DNA from: Paraburkholderia sp. BCC1884
GTDB lineage: Bacteria > Pseudomonadota > Gammaproteobacteria > Burkholderiales > Burkholderiaceae
DNA: 64,000 nt
NCBI RefSeq assembly: GCF_900996225.1
Contig: NZ_CAAJGL010000090.1
Span: 62,001 to 126,000 of the forward strand
Direction: 5' to 3'
Shown here: positions 8,408 to 17,356 of the stretch, in pieces
How positions within the stretch are numbered: position 1 is the stretch's first letter
How the letters are laid out: each line of letters opens with the position of its first letter
Program-made: the position numbers and the translations under genes
Notes under the pieces: generated by a model
Told to the model about the DNA's origin: nothing
The model's input: only the letters and a program-made list of their open reading frames with translations
Database searches by the model: none

Positions 8408-10207
8408 ATGGCCCAGTCTTCCCCGCCTGACAGCGTGCGCATCGCCGCCCCGCATGCCGCCTACCTCGCCTCACTGATCGGCGCCGCGCTCGAAGCGCAT
8501 CAGGCCGGCCAACTCGACGCCGCCGAACCCTTCTACCGCGAAATCCTCGCACTCGATCCCACCCACGCTCAGGCCTTGCATTACCTCGGCGTGCTGCACT
8601 ATCAGCGCGGCCAATCCGAGGTCGCTGCCGATCTGATGAGTCAGGCGCTCAAGCTCGACCGCTACGACGCCGCATGCTGGAGCAATCGCGGCCTCGCGGC
8701 CGCCGCGCTCGGTCACTTCGAAGAAGCCATGATCTGCTACGACCAGGCGCTGCAACTTCAGCCCGATTTCGCCGACGCACGCAATAACTTCGGCGTGGCC
8801 TTGCAGGCCCAGGGTGCCTGCAACGAGGCACTCGATCAGTATCGGCTGGCGCTTGCTTCGAACCCCGCGATGGCAGATGCGCATCTGAACCTGGGCACGG
8901 TGCTGGCAAGGCTCGGCCGTTTCCAGGAAGCCCTCGTGAGCTATTGCGCCGCCCTTGCGCTCGAACCGAATTCAGCCGAAGCGCATTTCAACGCGGGCAA
9001 CGCGCACAGCGCACTGAACGATCACGGGGCGGCCATCGCCAGTTTCGAGCAGGCGCTCACGCTGCGCGCGGATTACGCGGAAGCCCACGTCAATCTGGGC
9101 AGTCTGATCGGCAAGCGCGGCCACTATGCCGACGCCGAATCGCACTATCGGCGTGCAGTCGCGCTCAAACCGAATCCGACCAATCTCGTGTGTCTCGGTG
9201 GATCGCTCGGCGCGCAAGGGCGGCTCGACGAAGAAGAAGGCTTCTATCGGCGCGCGCTGGCGCTCGATCCGCACTATGCGGACGCGCATCAGAATCTTGC
9301 GTGGCTGTTGCTCAAGCGTGGCGATTACAAGCAGGGTTGGGCCGAGTTTGCGCAACGCTGGCGCAAGAGCGATTACGAGGCGCTCGCGATTCCGGGCGTC
9401 CCGGAATGGCGGGGTGAACCGCTCGACGGGCGTCGTCTGCTGGTGGTCGGCGAACAGGGATTCGGCGATCACTTCCAGTTTCTGCGCTTTGCCCGCGTGC
9501 TCGAACAACGCGGTGCGACGATCGATCTCCGTGTGCGCGAACCGTTGCTGCCGCTGGTCGGGCGCATACCCGGCGTGCACCGCGCCTTCAGTGGCACGCC
9601 ACGCGACCCATACGATTTCTGGGTGCCGATGATGAGTGTGCCGTGTTGCCTCGGTACGCAACTCGACACGCTCGCCGCCGACGTGCCTTACCTGTTCGCC
9701 GACGCGATGAAGATCGCGGCATGGCACAAGCGGTTGAACGCTACCGCCCTTGAGACGCGCAAGGTGGGCCTCGTGTGGGCTGGTAGTCCCACCTTTGGCA
9801 ACGACCGTTATCGCTCGATCACGCTCGCCGATCTCAACCCGCTGAGCGAGGTGCGCAACGTAAGCTGGTGCGCGTTGCAGAAGGGCCCCGCGCACGCGCA
9901 ACTGAGCGGCGCACCGCCGGCTTTCCGCTCGCACGATTTCACCGGCGAGCTAGCCAGCTTCGACGACACCGCCGCGCTCATCATGAACCTCGATCTGGTG
10001 ATCGCCGTCGACACGGGCGTCGCGCATCTCGCAGCGGCGCTCGGCAAACCGGTATGGCTACTATTGCCCGCCAACTCCGACTGGCGCTGGCTCGAAACAC
10101 GCAGCGATTCGCCGTGGTACCCAGGCATGAAGCTGTTCCGCCAGCGCGTGCTGGGCGACTGGACGAGCGTCGTCGCCGAGGTGGTCGCCGCACTGGGCGG
10201 CCGCTAA
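8408..10207 (+). CDS. TPR-repeat protein with C-terminal glycosyltransferase-like domain
   Basis: This 599-residue protein has about nine consecutive TPR units between roughly residues 25 and 330, with the usual W/Y, G, A and P spacing (for example ALHYLGVLHYQRGQSEVAA). A C-terminal GT-B-like part follows: LLVVGEQGFGDHFQFLRFAR, KVGLVWAGSPTFGNDRYRS and VIAVDTGVAHLAAALGKPVW, resembling glycosyltransferase family 9. The ATG at 8408 starts just before the first helix; the open frame upstream is not TPR-like. An O-linked or surface glycan role is plausible, but the acceptor is unknown. It ends two bases before the convergent TraB gene. Confidence 0.8.
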   Translation: MAQSSPPDSVRIAAPHAAYLASLIGAALEAHQAGQLDAAEPFYREILALDPTHAQALHYLGVLHYQRGQSEVAADLMSQALKLDRYDAACWSNRGLAAAALGHFEEAMICYDQALQLQPDFADARNNFGVALQAQGACNEALDQYRLALASNPAMADAHLNLGTVLARLGRFQEALVSYCAALALEPNSAEAHFNAGNAHSALNDHGAAIASFEQALTLRADYAEAHVNLGSLIGKRGHYADAESHYRRAVALKPNPTNLVCLGGSLGAQGRLDEEEGFYRRALALDPHYADAHQNLAWLLLKRGDYKQGWAEFAQRWRKSDYEALAIPGVPEWRGEPLDGRRLLVVGEQGFGDHFQFLRFARVLEQRGATIDLRVREPLLPLVGRIPGVHRAFSGTPRDPYDFWVPMMSVPCCLGTQLDTLAADVPYLFADAMKIAAWHKRLNATALETRKVGLVWAGSPTFGNDRYRSITLADLNPLSEVRNVSWCALQKGPAHAQLSGAPPAFRSHDFTGELASFDDTAALIMNLDLVIAVDTGVAHLAAALGKPVWLLLPANSDWRWLETRSDSPWYPGMKLFRQRVLGDWTSVVAEVVAALGGR

Positions 10208-10209
10208 CC

Positions 10210-11364
10210 TCACCCCGCTTCCACGATGAAGCCGCGCTGCCGCAACAACTGCAGCACGCCCTTGCGGCCGCCCAGATGCAACGCGCCGATCGCCACGAAT
10301 ACCGGTTTGTTCGGCGCGGCGATCAGCAACATACGCGACACGAAGCGCCGGTTTCGGTCATAGACGATCCGGTTGTCGATCGAATCGGAAATGCGGTGAT
10401 CGCGCGCGAGTTTTTCGGATTTCGCGGCCTGCCAGGCGGCGATCGCGTCGGCGTCACCCACCCGCCACAGTCGATGCAAGGTCTTCACATCATCGACGTT
10501 TTCCGTGGGCGTCTGCACCAGATCCTGCGCCAGCATTTCGCGTTGCTGCGCGAGCGTGAGCCCGGTGAACGCGCGCATCTGCTGCGGCAGGGTTTCGAGG
10601 CCGACGATCTTGCCGCGCGTGCGGATATACACGTTCTGCAACTGCGCTTCGGTGCCGTACTCGGTCTGCAGGCCGGCGCTCAGCGAATCGTAAGTCTCGA
10701 CTACCAGCGATGCGAGCCACGGTCGCATCTTCTTGATCGCATCCAGTGCCGCGGGATTGCCGTGCAGTCGCAAGGCCAGTTTGCGCCACAAAGGCTCGGG
10801 CAATAAGCCGGGCAGACAATCGCGCCGGCACACGCCGTACTTCGACACATCGTCTTGCGAGACCAGCAATTCGTCGGGCGAGAGTTCGAGCGCCAGAGTC
10901 GGCGACGCGGCGAGGGCACCGAGAATCGGTGCACGAAACGGCTGCTGCGGTGGATAGTCGACGGGATCGCCCACGTGCAGCGTGCCCAGTACGTAGATGG
11001 TGGTCGTGCCGCGCGTCGCGACATAGAACGGCATGCGTGCAGGCTGCTGCCGTACTGGACCGCTCGCGGTGGTGCCCGGCGCAGCGGGCGGCGGATTGAA
11101 GCCGGGAACGGTGGCGCGCGGCGGCGCCGGCAGACTGGGCACCGGCACCGCCGGACGCCCCGCCTGAGCGGGCGTGTTGGCGGCCGCACCGGCGCCATAC
11201 GCCGCGCCGATCAGACCGCCATTGCCCAGACATAAAACCCAACATACGCCGAGGAGCGCGGCACCGATCCGTGCACGCGCTCTCCAGCGCCACGAGAAAG
11301 CGGCGCTGCGACCGCCATCACGCAAGCGGCGCGTAAGACGACGCGCCGCCACACCATCAGGCAT
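10210..11364 (-). CDS. TraB/GumN family protein
   Basis: The 384-residue protein has an arginine-rich start, a hydrophobic segment near residues 33-60 (signal anchor or signal peptide), a proline-rich linker, and a TraB/GumN domain. That domain has the conserved block TIYVLGTLHVGDPVDYP and the C-terminal VFVAIGALHLGGRKGVLQLL with the GxLH motif. Such proteins are thought to be metal-dependent peptidases of the Tiki/TraB fold, with unproven function in bacteria. Its start codon overlaps the end of dppF by eight bases, so it appears to be the last gene of the dpp operon. Confidence 0.82.
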   Translation of the reverse strand: MPDGVAARRLTRRLRDGGRSAAFSWRWRARARIGAALLGVCWVLCLGNGGLIGAAYGAGAAANTPAQAGRPAVPVPSLPAPPRATVPGFNPPPAAPGTTASGPVRQQPARMPFYVATRGTTTIYVLGTLHVGDPVDYPPQQPFRAPILGALAASPTLALELSPDELLVSQDDVSKYGVCRRDCLPGLLPEPLWRKLALRLHGNPAALDAIKKMRPWLASLVVETYDSLSAGLQTEYGTEAQLQNVYIRTRGKIVGLETLPQQMRAFTGLTLAQQREMLAQDLVQTPTENVDDVKTLHRLWRVGDADAIAAWQAAKSEKLARDHRISDSIDNRIVYDRNRRFVSRMLLIAAPNKPVFVAIGALHLGGRKGVLQLLRQRGFIVEAG

Positions 11365-12376
11365 TCACGTCCCCCACCTCCTCGGCGCGGTGACACGACA
11401 CCTGGCGGCCATCCACTTCACGCAGCTTCGGTTCCTCGCTGCGGCAGCGGTCGATCACGTACGGGCAGCGCTGATGGAACGTGCACCCCGACGGCGGATT
11501 CAGCGGCGAAGGCATTTCGCCCTGCAGCTTGATCTTGATCGTGCGGTCCGCTTCGAAGATGGAGGGCGTCGCCGACATCAACGCGCGCGTGTACGGGTGA
11601 CGCGGATTCGAGAAAATCCGTTTCTTGTCGCCGAGTTCGGCGACGCCGCCGAAGTACATCACCATCACATCGTCGGCGATATGCTCCACCACCGACAGGT
11701 TGTGCGAGATGAACACGTAGCTGGTCTTGAACTGTTGCTGCAAGTCCATGAACAGGTTCAGGATCTGCGCCTGAATCGACACGTCGAGCGCCGACACGGG
11801 TTCGTCCGCGACCACGATCTGCGGGTCGAGAATCATCGCGCGCGCAATCGCCACACGCTGACGCTGGCCGCCGGAGAACATATGCGGATAGCGCTTGGCG
11901 TGTTCCGGACGCAGACCGACGGTGCGCATCATCTGCGCGATCCGTTCGGCACGTTCGCTCGCGCTGAGTTGCGTGTTGATCGCGAGCGGTTCGCCGAGCG
12001 TCTGCTCGACGGTCTTGCGCGGATTGAGCGAGGCAAACGGATTCTGGAACACCATCTGCACGCGCCGCCGCAGCGCCGCGATCTTCGCGTGATCCGCGCC
12101 GGCCACGTCTTCACCGTCGACCAGCAGACGGCCGGCGGTGGGGGCTTCGATCATGGTCAGCTGACGCGCGAGCGTCGACTTGCCGCAGCCGGATTCACCG
12201 ACCACCGCCAGCGTCTTGCCGCGCTCGAGCGCGAACGAGACGCCATTGAGCGCCTTGACCGTGCCCGAGGAAAACATGCCGCGCTTGACCTGGTAGTAGC
12301 GCGCGAGCTGGTCGGCGACCAGCACGTGATCGCCCACATGGTCCGACTGGCGCCGCGTTTCGGGTACTGCGTTCAT
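11357..12376 (-). CDS. dppF: Dipeptide ABC transporter ATP-binding protein DppF
   Basis: The 339-residue cytoplasmic ATPase has Walker A VVGESGCGKSTLAR, signature FSGGQRQRVAIARAM, Walker B IVVADEPVSALD, and the C-terminal oligopeptide-transporter extension with cysteines (GCTFHQRCPYVIDRCR) that in this family can bind an iron-sulfur cluster. ATG at 12376 overlaps dppD (four bases). It pairs with DppD to power uptake through DppBC. Confidence 0.95.
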   Translation of the reverse strand: MNAVPETRRQSDHVGDHVLVADQLARYYQVKRGMFSSGTVKALNGVSFALERGKTLAVVGESGCGKSTLARQLTMIEAPTAGRLLVDGEDVAGADHAKIAALRRRVQMVFQNPFASLNPRKTVEQTLGEPLAINTQLSASERAERIAQMMRTVGLRPEHAKRYPHMFSGGQRQRVAIARAMILDPQIVVADEPVSALDVSIQAQILNLFMDLQQQFKTSYVFISHNLSVVEHIADDVMVMYFGGVAELGDKKRIFSNPRHPYTRALMSATPSIFEADRTIKIKLQGEMPSPLNPPSGCTFHQRCPYVIDRCRSEEPKLREVDGRQVSCHRAEEVGDVNA

Positions 12377-13458
12377 CGTGCGCCTCCATGAGTGTGAACG
12401 TTGGCGTCGCCGCTCAGGTTCAAGGGTTTGATGCAGCGCACGCGCGCCACTTCTGCGTGACCTTGCAATGGTGCGAGCGCGGGCCGTGCCTTGGTGCAAT
12501 CGTCGACCACGTATTTGCAACGCGGTGCGAACAGACACCCTTTGGGACGGTCGTCGCGACCCGGCACCATGCCCGGTAACGCGGCCAGCCGCACGGCGCC
12601 GACATTGTGTTCGGGGATCGCTGCCAGCAACGCTTCCGTATACGGATGATGCGGCGCGGCGAAAATATCCGGCACCTTGTTGGTCTCGATCACTTCGCCA
12701 GCGTACATGACCGCGACGCGCTGGGCGACTTCGGACACCACCGCCAGATCATGCGAGATCAGCACGAGCGCCATGCCGCGTTCCTTCTGCAGCTTGATCA
12801 GCAACTCCATGATCTGCGCCTGGATCGTCACGTCGAGCGCGGTGGTCGGTTCGTCGGCGATCAGCAGCTTCGGGTTGCAGGCAATCGCCATCGCGATCAT
12901 CACGCGCTGGTTCATGCCGCCCGACATCTGATGCGGAAACGAGCCGATGCGGCCCTTCGGATCGGGAATGCCGACCTGATCGAGCAGTTCGAGCGCGCGT
13001 TTATCCAGCGCGCTACCGCGCAGGCCTTCGTGCAGCTTCAGCACTTCCTTGATCTGATAGCCGACCGTGTAGCTCGGATTGAGACTGGTGAGCGCGTCCT
13101 GGAACACCATGGCGATGTCTTTGCCGATGATCTTGCGGCGCTCCTTCGCCGACGCCTTCAGCAAGCTCTTGCCGTTGAAGGTGACTTCGTCGGCGGTGAC
13201 TTTGCCCGGCGCGTCGATCAGGCCCATCAGCGCCATCATCGTCACGCTCTTGCCCGAGCCCGATTCGCCGACCACGCCGACCACTTCGCCCGGCGCGACG
13301 TCGAGGTTGATTCTGTCGACCGCAGGCAGGCCGTTGAAGTTCACCGCCAGATTGCGGATGGTCAATAAGTTGCTGTCAGTACGCGCGAGGCCGCCCGAAG
13401 CGTGCTGACCTGCCCCCTCGGGGGGCAAGGAATGAAGTGAGTGTGGGGGCTGTTTCAT
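12373..13458 (-). CDS. dppD: Dipeptide ABC transporter ATP-binding protein DppD
   Basis: The 361-residue ATPase contains Walker A VVGESGSGKSVTMM, a slightly unusual signature MSGGMNQRVMIAMAI, Walker B LLIADEPTTALD, and the C-terminal GCLFAPRCKYVVDDC extension. The first ATG (13458) follows the dppC stop directly (TGAATG). It adds roughly 30 residues before the conserved LLTIRNLAVNF, and part of this extension is encoded by a GC palindrome. A TTG start just before LTIRN is an alternative, but it has no clear ribosome site. Confidence 0.93.
   Translation of the reverse strand: MKQPPHSLHSLPPEGAGQHASGGLARTDSNLLTIRNLAVNFNGLPAVDRINLDVAPGEVVGVVGESGSGKSVTMMALMGLIDAPGKVTADEVTFNGKSLLKASAKERRKIIGKDIAMVFQDALTSLNPSYTVGYQIKEVLKLHEGLRGSALDKRALELLDQVGIPDPKGRIGSFPHQMSGGMNQRVMIAMAIACNPKLLIADEPTTALDVTIQAQIMELLIKLQKERGMALVLISHDLAVVSEVAQRVAVMYAGEVIETNKVPDIFAAPHHPYTEALLAAIPEHNVGAVRLAALPGMVPGRDDRPKGCLFAPRCKYVVDDCTKARPALAPLQGHAEVARVRCIKPLNLSGDANVHTHGGAR
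13411..13427. repeat. GC palindrome inside the 5' end of dppD
   Basis: TGCCCCC - TCG - GGGGGCA forms a perfect 7-bp stem inside codons for about residues 11-16 of DppD (LPPEGA). The surrounding sequence is typical of short palindromic elements between genes in Burkholderia-type genomes; that comparison is from memory, not from a search. Confidence 0.6.
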
Positions 13459-14376
13459 TCAGGCCATCCGCTTCAGTTTGGGATCGAGTGCGTCGCGCAG
13501 CCCGTCGCCGAGCAGATTGATCGCGAGCACCGAGATCAGGATGGACAGACCCGGCATCGTGACGATCCACCATGCGCTGTCGATGTAGTCGCGCGCCGAG
13601 GCCAGCATCGCGCCCCACTCCGCCGACGGCGGTTGCACGCCGAGGCCGAGGAAACCGAGCGCGGCGGCATCGAGAATCGCCGACGAAAAGCCCAACGTGG
13701 CCTGCACGATCAGCGGCGCGGTGCAGTTCGGCAGCACTTGCGAGAACATCAGACGCAAGGTGCTGGCGCCCGCCACACGCGAAGCCGTCACGTATTCCTT
13801 CTGCAACTCGCCTTGTGCCGAGGCGCGCGTCAAACGCACATAGCCCGGCAATGCGACGATCGCGATGGCCAGCATCGTATTGACGAGACCCGGGCCGATG
13901 ATCGCGACCACCGCCACCGCCAGCAACAGCGACGGTAACGCGAGCAGTACGTCCATGATGCGCATGATCGGCGTGTCGGCCCACTTCTCGAAGAAGGCGG
14001 CGATCAGCCCGAGCACGACGCCCGGAATCAGCGCGAGCACCACCGAGACGAAGCCGATCCAGAACGACAGCCGCGCGCCGTACATCAGACGCGAGAGGAT
14101 GTCGCGGCCCGCTTCGTCGGTGCCGAGAATGAACTTCCAGTTGCCGCCGTCGAGCCAGGCGGGCGGGATTTTCACGTTGTCGCGGTACTGCTCGATCGGG
14201 CTGTGCGGCGCGATCAGCGGCGCGAAGATCGCGATGATGATCAGCGCCAGCACGATGATGCCGGCGCCGACCGCGCCACGGTTACGCGAGAAATTCGCCC
14301 AGAATTCACGGACGGCGATCGCGCGGCCGCTGGGGGGCGTAACGGACTGGGGGACTGTATTTTGTATGTCAGCCAT
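13459..14376 (-). CDS. dppC: Dipeptide ABC transporter permease DppC
   Basis: The 305-residue inner-membrane permease has an N-terminal cytoplasmic tail, a first helix IIVLALIIIAIFAPLIAPHS, a periplasmic loop with the conserved LGTDEAGRDILSRL, and the EAA-like loop LPGYVRLTRASAQGELQKEY that contacts the ATPases. The stop codon abuts the dppD start. Length agrees with E. coli DppC (300). Confidence 0.95.
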   Translation of the reverse strand: MADIQNTVPQSVTPPSGRAIAVREFWANFSRNRGAVGAGIIVLALIIIAIFAPLIAPHSPIEQYRDNVKIPPAWLDGGNWKFILGTDEAGRDILSRLMYGARLSFWIGFVSVVLALIPGVVLGLIAAFFEKWADTPIMRIMDVLLALPSLLLAVAVVAIIGPGLVNTMLAIAIVALPGYVRLTRASAQGELQKEYVTASRVAGASTLRLMFSQVLPNCTAPLIVQATLGFSSAILDAAALGFLGLGVQPPSAEWGAMLASARDYIDSAWWIVTMPGLSILISVLAINLLGDGLRDALDPKLKRMA

Positions 14377-14382
14377 AGTGAT

Positions 14383-15393
14383 TTACCTCGTATGGCGAAT
14401 GCGCGGGTTCAACACGCCGTACAACAGATCGACGACGAGGTTCACGACGATCACCAGCGTGGCGATCATCAGGATACCGCCCTGCACGACCGGATAGTCG
14501 CGTCGGCCGATCGCGTCGATCAGCCATTTGCCGATGCCCGGCCACGAAAACAGCGTCTCGGTCAGCACGGCGCCGGCGAGCAGCGTGCCCACCTGCAGAC
14601 CGATCACGGTGACCACTGGAATCAGCGCATTGCGCAACGCATGCACGACGATCACGCGGCCCGGCGACAAACCTTTGGCGCGCGCGGTGCGGATGTAGTC
14701 CTCACGCAGCACTTCGAGCATCGACGAACGCGTCATGCGCGCGATGACCGCCAACGGAATCGTGCCGAGCACGATGGCCGGCAGGATCAGGTGGCTAAGC
14801 GCGGATTTGAACGCGCCTTCGTCGGTGGACATCATGGCGTCGATCAGCATGAAGCCGGTCACGTGCGGAATGTCGTATTCGACCGCGATGCGGCCCGACA
14901 CCGGCGTCCAGCCAAGCTTGACCGAGAACACCATGATGAGAATCAAGCCCCACCAGAAAATCGGCATCGAGTAGCCGGTCAGGGCCGTGCCCATCACGCC
15001 GTGATCGACGACCGTGCCGCGCCGCAGTGCGGCGAACACGCCCGCCGGCAGGCCGACGATCAGCGCGAACAGCATCGCGCAGATCGACAGTTCGACCGTA
15101 GCGGGAAAGCGTGCGAGGAATTCGCCCATCACGCTGGTGTTGGTGATGATCGAGGTGCCGAGGTCGCCGTGCACGGCGCGGCCGATGTAGTGGATGTACT
15201 GCATCGGCAAGGACTCGTCGAGTCCAAGGCGGTGCATCGCCGCCGCGTGCATGGCGGGGTCGACGCCGCGCTCGCCCATCATCACTTCGATGGGGTCGCC
15301 CGGGATCAGGTGAATCAGCGCGAACGCGAGGATCGTGATGCCGATGAAAGTCGGTATCACCATGCCGATGCGGCGCAAAACGAAGCGGAACAT
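14383..15393 (-). CDS. dppB: Dipeptide ABC transporter permease DppB
   Basis: The 336-residue permease begins MFRFVLRRIGMVIPTFIGIT and continues ILAFALIHLIPGDP, matching the E. coli DppB N-terminus closely. It ends with a clear EAA loop region (YIRTARAKGLSPGRVIVVHA). It lies six bases upstream of dppC and about 140 bases downstream of dppA1, separated from it by a terminator-like hairpin that probably lowers expression of the membrane and ATPase genes relative to the binding protein. Confidence 0.95.
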   Translation of the reverse strand: MFRFVLRRIGMVIPTFIGITILAFALIHLIPGDPIEVMMGERGVDPAMHAAAMHRLGLDESLPMQYIHYIGRAVHGDLGTSIITNTSVMGEFLARFPATVELSICAMLFALIVGLPAGVFAALRRGTVVDHGVMGTALTGYSMPIFWWGLILIMVFSVKLGWTPVSGRIAVEYDIPHVTGFMLIDAMMSTDEGAFKSALSHLILPAIVLGTIPLAVIARMTRSSMLEVLREDYIRTARAKGLSPGRVIVVHALRNALIPVVTVIGLQVGTLLAGAVLTETLFSWPGIGKWLIDAIGRRDYPVVQGGILMIATLVIVVNLVVDLLYGVLNPRIRHTR

Positions 15394-15421
15394 GGTTCGT
15401 CCCTATGGTCTTGATGAAGAA

Positions 15422-15463
15422 AAAACGCAACCGGCGACGAGGGCTTGTGACCCCGGTCGCCGG
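15422..15463 (-). terminator. Attenuating hairpin between dppA1 and dppB
   Basis: On the minus strand the stem CCGGCGAC / GTCGCCGG (15431-15438 with 15456-15463) is followed by TTGCGTTTTTT. A rho-independent signal between a binding-protein gene and its permeases is a common way to make the binding protein in excess. Confidence 0.7.
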
Positions 15464-15532
15464 ACCATTTCGACCAGTTTTCTAACCGTGCGAAAAGCGT
15501 ACTGCGTGAGCTTTACGAATGACTTGACGTCT

Positions 15533-17161
15533 TTACTTGACGCTGACGCCGTCGAAACGCGCGTAACCGAGCGGTTCGATACGCATGTCGACCACCTTCT
15601 TGCTGACCGGTTGGTAAACAGTCGAGTGAGCGATCGGCGAGAACGGCAGTTGCTGCGCGAAGATCTGCTGCGCCTGCATGTACGCCGTCGTGCGTGCAGC
15701 CACGTCGGACGTCACACGGCCCTTCTGGATCAGATCGTCGAACGGCTTGTAGCACCACTTGCCGAAGTTGTTGCCGTTCACCGCTTCGCAGCCGAGCAGC
15801 GTGCCGAGCCAGTTGTCCGGATCGCCGTTGTCGCCGGTCCAGCCGATCAGCATCGCGTCGTCTTCACCGGCGTGAGCGCGCTTGATGTACTCACCCCATT
15901 CGTACGTGACGATCTTCGCCTTCACGCCGATCTTGGCCCAGTCGGCCTGGATCATTTCCGCCATCAGACGGGCGTTCGGGTTGTACGCGCGTTGCACCGG
16001 CATCGCCCACAGGCTGATGTCGAAGCCGTTCGGGAAACCGGCCTTGGCCAACAATGCCTTCGCCTTCTCCGGATCGTACGATGCGCTCTTCAGGTTCTTG
16101 TCATACGACCATTGCGTCGGCGGCATCGGGTTCGTGGCGGCCTGGCCTGCGCCTTGATACACGGAGTCGATGATCGCCTTCTTGTTGATCGCCATGTCGA
16201 GTGCCTGACGCACTTCGAGCTTGTCGACCGGCTTGTGCGTCACGTTGTACGACAGGTAGCCCAGGTTGAAGCCCGGTTGCGACGGCATGTCGAGGCTCGA
16301 TTCCGCCTTCAGCGGCGCGATGTCGGCCGGACGCGGATAGCTCATCACCTGACATTCGTCGCGCTTGATCTTCTGCACGCGCACGCCGGCGTCCGGCGTG
16401 ATCGAGAAGATCAGCTTCGAGATCTTCACTGCGTTCGGCTTCCAGTAATCCGGATTGCCGTCGAAGCGGATCGTCGCGTCTTTCGTGTAGCTGCGGAAAA
16501 TGAACGGGCCCGTGCCGACCGGGTACTGGTTGATGTCGGCGGCTTTGCCGGCCTTCATCAACTGGTCGCCGTATTCACCCGACAGGATCGACGCGTATTC
16601 CATCGCCAGATTCTGGATGAACGGTGCGTTGACTTCCTTCAGCGTGAACTTGACCGTGTACGGGTCGACCTTTTCGACGCTGGTGATCAGCTTGTCGAGG
16701 CCCATATCCGTGAAGTACGGGAACTGGACCGGGTACGCCTTATGGAACGCGGAGTTCGGGTCCAGCATGCGCTGGAACGTGAACACGACGTCGTCCGCGT
16801 TGAATTCGCGCGTCGGCTTGAAGAACGACGTGGTCTGGAACTTCACGCCATGACGCAGATGGAACGTGTACGTCTTGCCGTCCGCGGAGACTTCCCACTT
16901 TTCGGCGAGGCCCGGCTCGACCTTGGTGCCGCCGCGCTCGAATTCGACGAGACGGTTATAGACGGTGAACGTGTTAGCCGTGAAATCGGTGCCCGTCGTG
17001 TATTGGGCCGGATCAAAACCCGCGGGGCTGCCTTCTGAGCAGTAGACCAGGGTTTTATTCGGAATCTCGGCGCGCGCGACATTGGCGCCCACCAGCGATG
17101 CCGCTGCAGCGGCGACGAGCGTCGTAACACGCGCGGCGCGCAACAGATTGTTTTGCTTCAT
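15533..17161 (-). CDS. dppA: Dipeptide-binding periplasmic protein DppA (copy 1)
   Basis: The 542-residue substrate-binding protein has a signal peptide ending VGANVARA. The mature start is EIPNKTLVYCSEGSPAGFDP, as in E. coli DppA, followed by family blocks such as NRLVEFERGG, VEPGLAEKWEVSADGKTYTF, YPVGTGPFIFRSY and DNWLGTLLGCEAVNG. It delivers dipeptides, and in E. coli DppA also haem, to DppBCDF. The ribosome site GGAGGAAAC precedes ATG at 17161. It lies between its paralogue and dppB. Confidence 0.95.
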   Translation of the reverse strand: MKQNNLLRAARVTTLVAAAAASLVGANVARAEIPNKTLVYCSEGSPAGFDPAQYTTGTDFTANTFTVYNRLVEFERGGTKVEPGLAEKWEVSADGKTYTFHLRHGVKFQTTSFFKPTREFNADDVVFTFQRMLDPNSAFHKAYPVQFPYFTDMGLDKLITSVEKVDPYTVKFTLKEVNAPFIQNLAMEYASILSGEYGDQLMKAGKAADINQYPVGTGPFIFRSYTKDATIRFDGNPDYWKPNAVKISKLIFSITPDAGVRVQKIKRDECQVMSYPRPADIAPLKAESSLDMPSQPGFNLGYLSYNVTHKPVDKLEVRQALDMAINKKAIIDSVYQGAGQAATNPMPPTQWSYDKNLKSASYDPEKAKALLAKAGFPNGFDISLWAMPVQRAYNPNARLMAEMIQADWAKIGVKAKIVTYEWGEYIKRAHAGEDDAMLIGWTGDNGDPDNWLGTLLGCEAVNGNNFGKWCYKPFDDLIQKGRVTSDVAARTTAYMQAQQIFAQQLPFSPIAHSTVYQPVSKKVVDMRIEPLGYARFDGVSVK

Positions 17162-17286
17162 GTTTCCTCCAGGTTCGTGGCCGGCTCCCGCCGGCGTAGC
17201 GCGATCTTACTTGAGCTTGGCTCACAGCACCAAGCGGAGGAAAAAACCCTGATTGACGATCGGAAACGGATTGTGCAACGCAGCGA

Positions 17287-17316
17287 CCGCACGCCGGCGC
17301 GGGCCGGAGCGTGCGG
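17287..17316. other. Strong hairpin between the two dppA genes
   Basis: Arms CCGCACGC (17287-17294) and GCGTGCGG (17309-17316) enclose a second CGGC/GCCG stem. On the minus strand a run of seven T lies some 20 bases upstream of this hairpin (opposite 17334-17346), just after the end of copy 2. The structure may stabilise or partly end the copy 2 message. Confidence 0.5.
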
Positions 17317-17356
17317 ATGTAAGGTGCGGTTTCAGCAAAAAAACGGCCCGCTGCGT

